Of a stretch of DNA of 64,000 nt, positions 1 to 8,338 are shown piece after piece. The position numbers and the translations under genes are program-made. This stretch comes from Anderseniella sp. Alg231-50. GTDB taxonomy: Bacteria > Pseudomonadota > Alphaproteobacteria > Rhizobiales > Aestuariivirgaceae. Position 1 is the stretch's first letter. Each line of letters begins with the position of its first letter. A model generated the notes under the pieces. It was not told where the DNA came from. It searched no databases and was given only the letters and a program-made list of their open reading frames with translations. The DNA lies in NCBI RefSeq assembly GCF_900149695.1, contig NZ_LT703003.1, forward strand, positions 1,178,001-1,242,000. The letters are read 5' to 3'.

Positions 1-364
1 ATACAGTGGTGCCGTCGGGATCTTTCGGGCCCGGCGCCTTTGATAGTTTTGCCCTGGTGCAGAAACACGGATACAGCAGCCCCAGCCTTTCCAGCCGATC
101 GATGATCACGGTGTAGTCGTGCATGTGCCGGGACTGGTGGCGCACCGGTTGCGGCCAGTCCAGGCCGAGCCATTCCAGGTCGGCCAGGGCCTGCTCGGCA
201 AATTCGGGCTTGCATCGTGCCCGGTCGATGTCTTCGATGCGCACCAGGAATTGAGCGCCGTGATCCTTGGCCTGCTGCGCTGTAAACAGGGCTGAATAGG
301 CATGGCCCAGATGCAACCTGCCATTGGGACTGGGGGCAAAGCGAAAAAACGATCCTGCCATCAT
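1..364 (-). CDS. gluQ: Glutamyl-Q tRNA(Asp) synthetase, 3' end cut off by window edge
   Basis: Glutamyl-Q tRNA(Asp) synthetase activates glutamate and attaches it to queuosine in the anticodon of tRNA-Asp. The visible N-terminal 121 residues begin with FAPSPNGRLHLGH, the class I aminoacyl-tRNA synthetase signature with the HxGH-type ATP motif. It is followed by VRIEDIDRARC and a YPCFCTRA stretch, which is typical of GluQ. Two adjacent ATGs (364 and 361) can serve as start. A short GltX is the alternative, but the start directly at the FAPSPNG motif favours GluQ. The C-terminus lies outside the window, so total length cannot be checked. Confidence 0.85.
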   Translation of the reverse strand, partial: MMAGSFFRFAPSPNGRLHLGHAYSALFTAQQAKDHGAQFLVRIEDIDRARCKPEFAEQALADLEWLGLDWPQPVRHQSRHMHDYTVIIDRLERLGLLYPCFCTRAKLSKAPGPKDPDGTTV

Positions 365-434
365 TCAACTTTCATAACTCGATTTTCACGCCAACCGTCT
401 GGCCAGACATCAGCAAGGATCTATACTGGCCTTC

Positions 435-1085
435 ATGAGACAACCCGCCTTTACCATCAATACGATAGATGACCTTGCCGCCGGAGCGGAAGCCCTGTTC
501 GAGCTTGATCCCCGGTTTCGAGTGCTGCACGAGCAGAACGGATTGCCGAGGCTGCGCAGGCGTGAAGGCGGACTGGCCGGTCTTGCCCACATCGTGGTCG
601 GGCAGCTGATCTCCACAAAGGCCGCCAATTCGATCTGGGCAAGGGTTGAAACCGCACTGTCGCCCTTCGACGTGGCGCGCATCAGCGAAATGCAGGTATC
701 CGACCTGGCCAGCCATGGCCTGACCCGCGCCAAGGCGACGGCCATCATCAATGCGGCAAGAGCTGAAAATGAAGGCGCTTTCAGCTTCGAACTGCTTGCG
801 GGGCTCGACGACGACGGCGCTGCGGCGGAACTCAAGAAGCTGCGTGGTGTCGGCCAATGGACTGCCGACATCTACCTGGTGACCTGCCTTGGCCGTTGTG
901 ATGCCTGGCCGGCCGGCGATCTTGCGGTGCGGGTCGGGGTGCAGCTTTTTGAACAACTTGGTGATGTACCATCCATCGCCGACATGCCGGTTCATGCGGA
1001 ACGCTGGCGGCCCTGGCGCGCGGTTGCGGCGTGTTATCTATGGGGTCTTTATGCGAGCAACCGCCAGCGCGAGGTGGGGATCTGA
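435..1085 (+). CDS. DNA-3-methyladenine glycosylase II (AlkA-like, HhH-GPD)
   Basis: This is a base-excision repair glycosylase that removes alkylated purines such as 3-methyladenine. The 216-residue protein has the HhH-GPD fold. The helix-hairpin-helix LRGVGQWTADIYL is at about residues 137-149, and the catalytic aspartate of AGDLAVR is at about residue 162. A Trp occupies the position where bifunctional glycosylase/lyases have a Lys, which fits a monofunctional enzyme. It lacks the N-terminal extra domain of E. coli AlkA (282 aa) and resembles the short MAG-type forms. An AAGGA about 14 nt upstream is a weak ribosome site. It is divergent from gluQ. Confidence 0.88.
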   Translation: MRQPAFTINTIDDLAAGAEALFELDPRFRVLHEQNGLPRLRRREGGLAGLAHIVVGQLISTKAANSIWARVETALSPFDVARISEMQVSDLASHGLTRAKATAIINAARAENEGAFSFELLAGLDDDGAAAELKKLRGVGQWTADIYLVTCLGRCDAWPAGDLAVRVGVQLFEQLGDVPSIADMPVHAERWRPWRAVAACYLWGLYASNRQREVGI

Positions 1086-1214
1086 TACCCTGGCATGTCA
1101 CGGCTGACGGGCGGGTAAGTCGCAAATTTGCACCCTTCACACGCCCGTCGCACAAGATATAGTAGATACGAATCGTTGCTCGCATCTGTTGTAACCAACC
1201 TGGAAGGACAGGAC

Positions 1215-1775
1215 GTGCTGCACCCGAATGTTGCGCCGGACAGTTGCCCGGCTCTTGTGCTGAATGCAGACTACCGGCCGCTGAGTTATTATCCGCTGTC
1301 GCTGTGGGGCTGGCAGGATGTGGTCAAGGCGGTGTTTCTGGAACGCGTCCACATCGTTTCAGAATACGATACGGTTGTGCGCTCGCCCAGTTTTGAAGTG
1401 CGGCTTCCGTCGGTGGTGTCTCTCAAGACCTATGTGAAGCCGGCGCGCTACCCGGCGTTCACCCGCTTCAACGTGTTCCTGCGCGACAAGTTCATGTGCC
1501 AGTATTGCGGCGAGGGCGAAGACCTGACGTTTGATCACCTGATCCCGCGGTCAAAGGGCGGGCAGACAACCTGGGACAATGTCGTGGCTGCCTGCAGCCC
1601 GTGCAATCTGCGCAAGGCCAACAAGATGGCCCGGGACTGCGGCATGCATCCCGCGATGCATCCGATCAAGCCGACGGTGCATCAGCTGCATGCCAATGGC
1701 CGGCATTTCCCGCCCAACTACCTGCACGAAAGCTGGCAGGATTATCTCTACTGGGATACCGAACTTGATCCGTAG
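1215..1775 (+). CDS. HNH endonuclease family protein
   Basis: The protein carries a compact HNH domain: CQYCGEG, then DHLIPRSKGG, then CSPCNLRKANK. The two CxxC pairs are the structural zinc knuckle and DH is the catalytic pair. HNH proteins with this N-terminal ALVLNADYRPLSYYPLSLW block are widespread chromosomal genes whose biological role is not established; they are not obviously part of a restriction system. I chose the GTG at 1215 because GGAAGGA sits 6 nt upstream. An ATG at 1128 in the same frame would add 29 residues of unlikely sequence and has no ribosome site. The last 28 nt overlap the convergent dsbB gene. Confidence 0.85.
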   Translation: MLHPNVAPDSCPALVLNADYRPLSYYPLSLWGWQDVVKAVFLERVHIVSEYDTVVRSPSFEVRLPSVVSLKTYVKPARYPAFTRFNVFLRDKFMCQYCGEGEDLTFDHLIPRSKGGQTTWDNVVAACSPCNLRKANKMARDCGMHPAMHPIKPTVHQLHANGRHFPPNYLHESWQDYLYWDTELDP

Positions 1776-2257
1776 GTCCGCTTGACGCCGAGCGCTGCGA
1801 CGCCGGCGATCAGAGCGGAAATGACCATGTTCCAGCCGGCGAACGACAAGCCAAGCATGCGCCACTGCACGTCGGAACAGTTAATGACGGTCGCCTTGCT
1901 GAGATCCGGCAGGCCACCGGACAGACCGGCACCGGATGAACATGCGGCAGGGCCTTCAAACCAGCCCCATTCGACACCGGAATGATAAAACCCCATGCCG
2001 GCATTGATCGCCATGGCAATGGTAACGGCAATCAGACCCCAGCGCACGACGTCGAGGTCCGCCTGCTGCGTTGTCATGCGAATCCAGATCAGGCCCAGGA
2101 CCGGTAGCGAGAAGTAGTAGGCCCAGCGCTGCTGCAGACACAGGGCGCAAGGCTTGTAACCGCCAATGATTTCGAACGCCCACGCGGCGGTAATGGTTGC
2201 CAGCGCGATCAGGAATGCGTTAAGCGCGAGTTCCCGAACAGAATTGGTCTTGATCAC
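1748..2257 (-). CDS. dsbB: Disulfide bond formation protein B
   Basis: DsbB is an inner-membrane quinone reductase that re-oxidises the periplasmic thiol oxidase DsbA. The roughly 169-residue protein shows four hydrophobic helices. The first periplasmic cysteine pair is in GGYKPCALCLQQRW, and the second pair is formed by the Cys of AACSSG and VINCSD. The N-terminal QQRW stretch is a family signature. The start is taken as GTG 2257 because GAGGAGG lies just upstream. An ATG at 2314 is in frame but would run back into the upstream gene. It lies 19 nt after the YqaA-type gene, so the two are probably co-transcribed. Confidence 0.88.
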   Translation of the reverse strand: MIKTNSVRELALNAFLIALATITAAWAFEIIGGYKPCALCLQQRWAYYFSLPVLGLIWIRMTTQQADLDVVRWGLIAVTIAMAINAGMGFYHSGVEWGWFEGPAACSSGAGLSGGLPDLSKATVINCSDVQWRMLGLSFAGWNMVISALIAGVAALGVKRTYGSSSVSQ

Positions 2258-2276
2258 TGGGGCCTCCTCGATTGCT

Positions 2277-2858
2277 TCACAGCAGGAACTTGACGGCAAC
2301 GAAACCGCCCACAAGGGCAGTGCCGGCAGCCAGCGTCAGCCAGCCGAGATACTTCTCGATGAACTCGCGCATCGGCTCTCCCAGCCAGTACAGCAGGCCG
2401 CAAACCAGATAAAACCGAAGGCCGCGCGAAACCACGGACGCTGCAATAAATACCGGCAATGCCATTTCAGTAACACCGCTCATCAAGGTGATGACCTTGT
2501 AGGGAAACGGTGTCAGGCCCGCAAAGAACACGATCGGCAAACCCCACTCGTTGAACTTCTGCTGGAAGTCAAAAAACTTGTCGTCAAGGTTATAGACGCT
2601 CAGGATCCACTGTCCGAGTGTGTCAAACAGCGCATAGCCGATGTAATACCCCATCAGCCCGCCAAGTACCGAGGCGATGGTGCAGATGGTGGCATAGCGC
2701 CATGCATTTGCAGGCTTTGCCAGTGTCATCGGGATCAGCATTGCATCCGGGGGTACCGGGAATACTGAACTTTCAACGAAAGACACAACCGACAGGTACC
2801 ATTGCGCATGGCGGTGGCCGGCAAGTCTCATCAACCAGTCATAGAGTCGTCTTAACAT
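2277..2858 (-). CDS. YqaA/DedA (SNARE-associated, VTT) family membrane protein
   Basis: This is a polytopic inner-membrane protein of the YqaA branch of the DedA/VTT superfamily, whose members are linked to lipid-carrier handling and envelope homeostasis. The 193-residue sequence has the family features: ESSVFPVPPDAMLIP near the N-terminus, a Gly-rich GGLMGYYIGY re-entrant segment, and FAGLTPFPYKVITL in the middle. The ATG at 2858 gives the usual length. A longer reading in the same frame reaches back through the tRNA region and is rejected. It sits immediately upstream of dsbB. The substrate is unknown. Confidence 0.85.
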   Translation of the reverse strand: MLRRLYDWLMRLAGHRHAQWYLSVVSFVESSVFPVPPDAMLIPMTLAKPANAWRYATICTIASVLGGLMGYYIGYALFDTLGQWILSVYNLDDKFFDFQQKFNEWGLPIVFFAGLTPFPYKVITLMSGVTEMALPVFIAASVVSRGLRFYLVCGLLYWLGEPMREFIEKYLGWLTLAAGTALVGGFVAVKFLL

Positions 2859-2998
2859 GGGCGAAGGCAATACGCCGGGAGCTGCGATTTGTCCATCGAA
2901 CTTGTGAATTGACTGCCGTGGGGATGACTCATTTCGGTTGTGGCGATGTTTGATATTGACGGGTGACTGCTGTTGCCTATTATCCGGCTCGATTTGAG

Positions 2999-3085
2999 GC
3001 CCCTGTGGCGGAACTGGTAGACGCGATAGACTCAAAATCTGTTGTCCGTGAGGGCGTGCCGGTTCGAGTCCGGCTGGGGGCACCA
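2999..3085 (+). tRNA. tRNA-Leu, anticodon CAA
   Basis: This is an 87-nt class II tRNA. The acceptor stem GCCCCTG pairs with TGGGGGC using two G-U pairs, the discriminator is A, and CCA is encoded at 3083-3085. The D-arm contains GGTAGACGC. The anticodon loop CTCAAAA has the CAA anticodon at 3033-3035, flanked by the 5-bp stem ATAGA/TCTGT. A long variable arm (about GTTGTCCGTGAGGGCGTG) and the T-arm GGTTCGAGTCC follow. The long variable arm and CAA anticodon identify a leucine tRNA that reads UUG. Confidence 0.97.
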
Positions 3086-3256
3086 AAGTTTTCGATGAAA
3101 TGATTGACTGTCGCGGTTGCGTGCTGATTTTTCCTGGCGCGCTGCCTGAGCTGTGTAACAATTGGATGAGCAGTGAATTGTCCCATTGATCCACCTGCCG
3201 TCGAGGTGTTAGGCATAACTGACCCCGGGGGCGCGGTGAGTTTACAGGAACATGTT

Positions 3257-4519
3257 TTGGCAACTTCATTCACGACCATGATCCGGGTTTTGCTGGCATC
3301 CGGATTGATCCTCCTGGCCAGCCTGACGGCGGTTAACGCAAATCCGGTTGTGGTCTATGACGGCAAGACCGGCAAGGTCATGGTTGCCAAGGATGCCGGC
3401 AAACCGTGGTTCCCCGCTTCCCTGACAAAGCTGATGACGGCCTATATCGTTTTTCAGGCCATCGAACAGGGCAAGATCACAGCCAAGACCAAGGGTACCG
3501 TCACCAAGACGTCTTCGGCGCCTCCGCCCAGCAAGATCGGGTTCAGGCCGGGCAAGAAGGTGTCGGTTGATCTGGCGCTGAAGGCGCTGCTGATCTACTC
3601 GGCCAATGACATGGCGTCCCTTCTGGCTGAAATCGTTTCCGGCACGCAGGCAGACTTCGCCCGGCTGATGAACGCCACGGCCCGCGACCTCGGCATGACC
3701 GGTTCGCACTTCGTCAATCCGCACGGCCTGTACCACAAGGAGCAGTACACGACCGCCCGCGACATGGCGATCCTGTCCTATGCGCTGCTGAACAAATACC
3801 CGCAGGCGCGCAAATACTATTCCGCGCCGCACCTGAAGCTCGGCAAGAAAAGGCTCCGCAACCGCAACTACCTGCTGCGCATATGGGACAAGGCCGACGG
3901 CATGAAGACCGGCTTCATCTGCCCGTCCGGTTTCAACCTGGTCGCCACTGCCAAGGTAAACGGCCGGCTGGTGGTCGGCGTGGTGTTCGGCACCCGCAGC
4001 GGCCGGGCGCGGGCGCACAAGGCCAAGGTTGTCATGGAGACCGCGGCAGGCTATCCGGCGACAACTTCGATAACGGCACTGCAGAATGAGGGCGGTACGC
4101 CGCCGAACCTGCGCAAGAGGGTTTGCGGCGGCACCGGCCTGCGCATGGTAAGTGCCGACAAGTTTTCCGGCTGGGGCGCGACCTTCGGCAAATTCAAGAG
4201 CGCGGCTGAAGCCGAAGCCGTCATCAACGGCATCCAGGCGGTCAAGGTAAACGCCTTCAGCAAAGCCGGAAGCGGCGTGGTGCGGATACCGTTCACCAAG
4301 GATTTCGTGCCGGTCACGTATAATATCTCGAAAAGCACCAGCCAGTCATTGTGCCAGCAGGTCAAGGGAGCCGGCGGCAAGTGCGAAGTGGTAACACCAT
4401 CGGTGTTTGCATCCTTTGCCAGCCTGTCCGGACGTGAAAAGGCCAAGGGCGGCAAATCTGCACGCAAGACCGCAAAGAAGAAGCGCCGCAAGCGCCGCAA
4501 GCCGGCCTCCGACAAATAA
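3257..4519 (+). CDS. D-alanyl-D-alanine carboxypeptidase with SPOR-like domain
   Basis: This periplasmic DD-carboxypeptidase trims peptidoglycan stem peptides. A signal peptide (hydrophobic LLASGLILLASLTAV, cleavage after VNA) precedes an S11 peptidase domain with the three active-site motifs SLTK, SAND and KTG (in MKTGF). After the catalytic part, a WGATFGKFKSAAEAEAVI segment looks like a SPOR peptidoglycan-binding repeat. The protein ends in a very basic Lys/Arg tail. TTG 3257 has AGGAA 6 nt upstream; ATG 3278 is the alternative start but lacks a ribosome site. Domain order matches alphaproteobacterial DacA-like enzymes with C-terminal SPOR. Confidence 0.87.
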   Translation: MATSFTTMIRVLLASGLILLASLTAVNANPVVVYDGKTGKVMVAKDAGKPWFPASLTKLMTAYIVFQAIEQGKITAKTKGTVTKTSSAPPPSKIGFRPGKKVSVDLALKALLIYSANDMASLLAEIVSGTQADFARLMNATARDLGMTGSHFVNPHGLYHKEQYTTARDMAILSYALLNKYPQARKYYSAPHLKLGKKRLRNRNYLLRIWDKADGMKTGFICPSGFNLVATAKVNGRLVVGVVFGTRSGRARAHKAKVVMETAAGYPATTSITALQNEGGTPPNLRKRVCGGTGLRMVSADKFSGWGATFGKFKSAAEAEAVINGIQAVKVNAFSKAGSGVVRIPFTKDFVPVTYNISKSTSQSLCQQVKGAGGKCEVVTPSVFASFASLSGREKAKGGKSARKTAKKKRRKRRKPASDK

Positions 4520-4581
4520 TGCCTGCCGAACGTACGGCCGAAAGTGCGGCGGCATTGCTACCGGCATCTCGAACGCGATAG

Positions 4582-4604
4582 TGTCTGCCGATGTAACGCA
4601 GACA
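4582..4604. promoter_or_regulatory. Inverted repeat upstream of the CobW gene
   Basis: Arms TGTCTGC and GCAGACA (7 bp each) are separated by 9 nt, and the right arm ends about 23 nt before the CobW-family start codon. It could be an operator or a leader hairpin. It does not resemble the known alphaproteobacterial Zur box, so no regulator is assigned. Confidence 0.3.
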
Positions 4605-4627
4605 TCGCCTCAAACGAGTTCACAAAA

Positions 4628-5806
4628 ATGGCAACACTTCCATCCATTCCGGTTTCGGTTCTCACAGGTTTTCTGGGCGCCGGGAAAACCACCCTGCTGA
4701 ACCGGCTGCTCAAGGATCCGGCCCTGTCGAACGCAGCCGTCATCATCAACGAGTTCGGTGAGATCGGGCTTGATCACCTGCTGGTGGAGACCGCCGACAG
4801 CAATGTGTTCGAGATGGCGTCAGGCTGTCTGTGCTGCACCATTCGCGGCGATCTTGTCGATACGCTGCTTGACCTGATGGCGCGGCGTGATGGCGGCACT
4901 ATCAAGGCGTTTGACCGAGTTATCATAGAGACCACCGGGCTTGCGGACCCGGCACCGGTCCTGCAAACGCTGATGTCGCACCCGGAGCTTCTGCAGCGCT
5001 ACCGGCTGGAAGGGGTGGTGACCCTGGTCGATGCGGTGAACGGGCCTTCGACACTGGATCAGCACGACGAGGCGGTCCGGCAGGTCGCGGTTGCCGACAA
5101 GCTGGTCCTGTCGAAGGCGGACCTGTTGTCGGGGGCAGACGGCGAAGACGCCCTGCATGAGATCATTGCGCGGCTGCGTAAACTGGCGCCGGCGGCCCGT
5201 ATCCTGACGACACACAATGGCGAGGCAACCGCGCAGCGGCTTTTTGAGGCGTCAGCGGCAGACGGTGAGGCCAGGCCCGACCAGATACGGCGATGGCTGG
5301 GTGCTGAAGCATTCGAAGCGCCTGAGCGGGCAGGCCGGCGCCGGTCGCGGCGCGGCGCGGCGGAAACAGGTGATGACCACTCCCATGGTGGCGGTCATGA
5401 TCATTCGCACGACCATGCCCACTCACACGATGTGAACCGGCATGATGAGCACATAAGCTCCTTTTCCATCGCTACCGACAAGGCCATCGGGACGATGCAG
5501 TTCGAGCTGTTTCTGGAACTGCTGCAGAGCTATCACGGGCCGAACCTTTTACGCATGAAGGGTATCGTCAAGCTTGCAGACGATGAGGACCGTCCGGTGG
5601 TTGTGCACGGTGTGCAGCATGTGCTGCATCCGCCGGAGCGGCTGGAACGGTGGCCTGACGAAGATCACCGGACCCGGCTGGTGTTCATCACCCGAGATAT
5701 CCGCCGTGATGAACTGGATGGACTTCTGAAGGCGTTCACGGATCCGATCACCGGCGGCGCGGAAGCGTTTTCCGATGATACATTGTCTTTGCGCAGAGGT
5801 GGCTGA
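4628..5806 (+). CDS. CobW/YjiA-family GTP-binding metallochaperone
   Basis: This G3E-family GTPase is thought to deliver zinc or cobalt to client enzymes. Walker A GFLGAGKTT is at residues 14-22, the metal-binding GCLCC motif is at 66-70, ETTGLADPAP is the switch region and LSKADL is a relaxed NKxD motif. A strongly His/Asp-rich linker (about residues 249-276, DDHSHGGGHDHSHDHAHSHD) separates the GTPase from the C-terminal CobW domain. The linker is presumably a metal-loading loop. The ATG at 4628 begins the canonical N-terminus; an ATG at 4544 is in frame but adds unrelated sequence. Its stop codon overlaps the next gene by one base. Confidence 0.88.
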   Translation: MATLPSIPVSVLTGFLGAGKTTLLNRLLKDPALSNAAVIINEFGEIGLDHLLVETADSNVFEMASGCLCCTIRGDLVDTLLDLMARRDGGTIKAFDRVIIETTGLADPAPVLQTLMSHPELLQRYRLEGVVTLVDAVNGPSTLDQHDEAVRQVAVADKLVLSKADLLSGADGEDALHEIIARLRKLAPAARILTTHNGEATAQRLFEASAADGEARPDQIRRWLGAEAFEAPERAGRRRSRRGAAETGDDHSHGGGHDHSHDHAHSHDVNRHDEHISSFSIATDKAIGTMQFELFLELLQSYHGPNLLRMKGIVKLADDEDRPVVVHGVQHVLHPPERLERWPDEDHRTRLVFITRDIRRDELDGLLKAFTDPITGGAEAFSDDTLSLRRGG

Positions 5807-6150
5807 TGATTGACGTATACGGGTTGAACAACTGCGACACATGCCGCAAGGCGCGCAAGTGGCTGGCGGCTGAGGCAATCGAGCACGAATTTCATGACAT
5901 TCGCAAAGCAGACCTTGATGAAAAGGTGATTGCCGGCTGGGCCGGCAAGGCGGGTTGGGAAACGCTGCTCAACCGGCGCGGTACGACGTGGCGCGGTTTG
6001 CCGGAAGCGGACAAGGAGAGTGTCGACGAGACCAGCGCGGTAAGGTTGATGACGGCGCATCCGGCGCTGATCAAGCGGCCGGTTTTTGTTGTTGGCAGTG
6101 ATGTGCTGGTCGGGTTTACGGCTGACGTGCAAACAGCGCTGGCGCGCTAA
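5806..6150 (+). CDS. ArsC/Spx-family thioredoxin-fold protein (YffB-like)
   Basis: This 114-residue protein belongs to the arsenate-reductase-like ArsC/YffB family. The N-terminal NNCDTCRKARKWL carries a CxxC motif, and FHDIRKADL and KRPVF follow in the family order. It lacks the arginine triad needed to assign true arsenate reduction by eye, and YffB-type members have no settled function. The start overlaps the CobW stop (TGATG), implying translational coupling, so a role in the same metal or thiol context is an inference. Confidence 0.82.
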   Translation: MIDVYGLNNCDTCRKARKWLAAEAIEHEFHDIRKADLDEKVIAGWAGKAGWETLLNRRGTTWRGLPEADKESVDETSAVRLMTAHPALIKRPVFVVGSDVLVGFTADVQTALAR

Positions 6151-6200
6151 AGAACAGTTATTTCAGATGGCGCACATGAACGCCGAGTAATGCAGAAAGC

Positions 6201-6440
6201 TCACTTGGCATGAGTTTTCCTGATGATAAAAACAAGGACCCCGGCTTCTTCATAGTGGCTCACCAGCTCGTTGCCGCTCTCGGCGCAATAGTGCGGGAAA
6301 TCAATGGCTGCAGCCGGATCTGTCGCAAGAATTTTCAATGATTCTCCATAGTTGAGAGACATCAACCGCTTCCTGGCCTTCAATACCGGAAGCGGGCATT
6401 GCAACCCCTTTACATCAATTTCATAGTCGAAATCCTGCAT
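6201..6440 (-). CDS. TusA-family sulfurtransferase
   Basis: A 79-residue sulfur-carrier protein of the TusA/SirA/YeeD family. The signature LQCPLPVLKARKRL contains the CPxP motif whose Cys carries the persulfide. TusA supplies sulfur for tRNA thiolation, and paralogues serve molybdenum cofactor and FdhD-linked pathways. It is divergent from the formate dehydrogenase operon that starts 176 nt away, so a role in sulfuration of that enzyme's cofactor is possible but inferred. The start at 6440 has AAGGTG upstream; an in-frame ATG at 6467 is less likely. Confidence 0.85.
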   Translation of the reverse strand: MQDFDYEIDVKGLQCPLPVLKARKRLMSLNYGESLKILATDPAAAIDFPHYCAESGNELVSHYEEAGVLVFIIRKTHAK

Positions 6441-6616
6441 TAAACTGGACACCTTCAGGTATAACATTTATTTCTGACTGGCAGATTTGACCAGTGTAGT
6501 TGCGCTCTCCGGTCAATGCCAAGGTTTGATGTGCCGGTGAATGCGGCGCTCAAATTCGGCATGATGGCGGTGTAAAGGGCCTCGAAGCGCTGGTCCAGCA
6601 ACAATTCGCAAAAGGT

Positions 6617-8338
6617 ATGGCGAACATGAACAAGCACGCAGGCAGTGACGGTTTCAAACCGATCCGCCCCGGGCGGGGCGGCAAGGGCAAGGGCAGGGCG
6701 TTTCCGAAGGGTCGCCAACTCGATCCGGTTGCCAATCAGGAGGTTGCAGACCTGCTCGAGGCGCATCAGCCGCTGCAGCGCGACATGCTGATCGAGTACC
6801 TGCATCTGGTACAGGACAAATGGGGGCATCTTTCCGCCGGCCACCTGGCCGCACTGGCGAGCGTCATGCGGCTGCCGATGGCGGAAGTCTACGAGGTCGC
6901 GACTTTCTATCATCATTTCGATGTGGTGAAAGAAGGAGAGACCGCACCGGCGGAGATTACCATCCGGGTGTGCGATTCACTGTCGTGCGAAATGGCCGGT
7001 GCCCAGGACATCATCAAGGCGCTGGGCGACAACGCGCCGGACAATGTGCGGGTAGTGCACGGACCGTGCATGGGATTGTGCGACGTGGCGCCGGCAGCCG
7101 CCGTGGGCCACAATTATGTCGGCAATGTCAGCGTTGAAAGGCTGACCATCATGGCCAGGAACAAGGAAACCAGCCCTGAGATGCCGGCTTACCAGTCATT
7201 GGACGATTACAAGGCTGAAGGCGGCTACGAGCAGTTGACCGCATTGCGAAGCGGCTCGAAGACACCGGAGCAGGTTATCGACACACTGCTTGAAGCCGGT
7301 CTCAAGGGACTCGGTGGTGCAGGCTTCCCGTCCGGCCAGAAGTGGAAATTCGTCCGTGCCGGTGCCGGCCCGCGCTATCTGTGCATCAACGGTGATGAAG
7401 GCGAGCCGGGTACGTTCAAGGATCGTTATTACCTGCACACCCGTCCGCACCAGTTTCTTGAAGGCATGCTGATCGCAGCCTGGGGCGTAGATGCATCTGC
7501 GGCCTATATCTACATGCGCGACGAATACCCGGCAGTGGTGCAGTTGCTGAAAGACGAGATCGGCAAGCTGGAGGCTGACGGTATCGTGCCGGAAGGCTAT
7601 GTGCATGTGCGCCGCGGTGCGGGTGCCTATATCTGCGGTGAAGAAAGCGCGATGATCGAATCCATCGAAGGCAAGCGCGGCCTGCCGCGACACCGGCCGC
7701 CTTACGTGGCGCAGGTCGGTGTGTTCGGGTGTCCGACGCTGGTGCACAATATCGAGACGGTGTACTGGATGCCGCCGATCTTGGAAAAGGGGCCGGACTG
7801 GTTCGCTTCACAGGGCAAGGACGGCCACAAGGGACCACGGTCATACTCCGTGTCCGGGCGCCTGAAGAACCCCGGCGTGGTGCTGGCTCCGGCAGGCGCA
7901 TCGGTCAACGAACTGATCGACATGTGCGGCGGCATGGCCGACGGCCACACGTTCAAGGGATACCTGCCCGGCGGTGCGTCCGGCGGTATCCTGCCGGCCT
8001 CGAAAGGCGATGTGCCGCTGGACTTCGGCGGAGAGCTTGCCGAGCTTGGCTGTTTCGTGGGCTCGCACGCAATCGTGGTGATGTCCGACAAGGACTCCAT
8101 GCGCGATGCGGCGGTCAACCTGCTGAAGTTTTTCGAAGATGAATCCTGCGGCCAGTGCACGCCGTGCCGGGTCGGATGCGAGAAAGCCGTCAAGCTGATG
8201 CAGAAAGGCCCGTGGGACGAAGCCCTGCTGGGAGAACTGACGACCGCCATGGCCGATGCATCCATTTGCGGCCTCGGCCAGGCTGCGCCAAACCCGATTC
8301 GTACTGTCATGACGCACTTCAAGGAGGACGTTTCCTGA
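6617..8338 (+). CDS. NAD-dependent formate dehydrogenase beta subunit (fused FdsG-FdsB, Fdh1B type)
   Basis: This subunit passes electrons from the formate-oxidising alpha subunit to NAD+. The 573-residue protein joins two complex-I-like modules. Residues about 45-180 are NuoE/FdsG-like with a [2Fe-2S] site (CDSLSC and GPCMGLC). The rest is NuoF/FdsB-like with the NADH/FMN site (GLGGAGFPSG, NGDEGEPGTFKDR, GAGAYICGEESAM) and a terminal [4Fe-4S] site (CGQCTPCRVGC). In Cupriavidus the two are separate proteins. The fused form and its size match the beta subunit of Methylorubrum extorquens FDH1. ATG 6626 is an alternative start. Its stop overlaps the alpha gene start. Confidence 0.9.
   Translation: MANMNKHAGSDGFKPIRPGRGGKGKGRAFPKGRQLDPVANQEVADLLEAHQPLQRDMLIEYLHLVQDKWGHLSAGHLAALASVMRLPMAEVYEVATFYHHFDVVKEGETAPAEITIRVCDSLSCEMAGAQDIIKALGDNAPDNVRVVHGPCMGLCDVAPAAAVGHNYVGNVSVERLTIMARNKETSPEMPAYQSLDDYKAEGGYEQLTALRSGSKTPEQVIDTLLEAGLKGLGGAGFPSGQKWKFVRAGAGPRYLCINGDEGEPGTFKDRYYLHTRPHQFLEGMLIAAWGVDASAAYIYMRDEYPAVVQLLKDEIGKLEADGIVPEGYVHVRRGAGAYICGEESAMIESIEGKRGLPRHRPPYVAQVGVFGCPTLVHNIETVYWMPPILEKGPDWFASQGKDGHKGPRSYSVSGRLKNPGVVLAPAGASVNELIDMCGGMADGHTFKGYLPGGASGGILPASKGDVPLDFGGELAELGCFVGSHAIVVMSDKDSMRDAAVNLLKFFEDESCGQCTPCRVGCEKAVKLMQKGPWDEALLGELTTAMADASICGLGQAAPNPIRTVMTHFKEDVS

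Noticed and set aside
1128-1775. Restriction-modification or homing endonuclease role for the HNH gene
   Set aside because: No methyltransferase, intron or intein is nearby, and this HNH type is a common chromosomal gene.
2277-3269. 330-residue form of the YqaA protein starting upstream of the tRNA gene
   Set aside because: The extra N-terminal residues translate through tRNA-Leu on the opposite strand; the family start at 2858 gives the normal length.
6441-6616. Gene fragment between tusA and the formate dehydrogenase operon
   Set aside because: Open frames on both strands read through this gap, but none shows a conserved motif or ribosome site; it is treated as a divergent promoter region.
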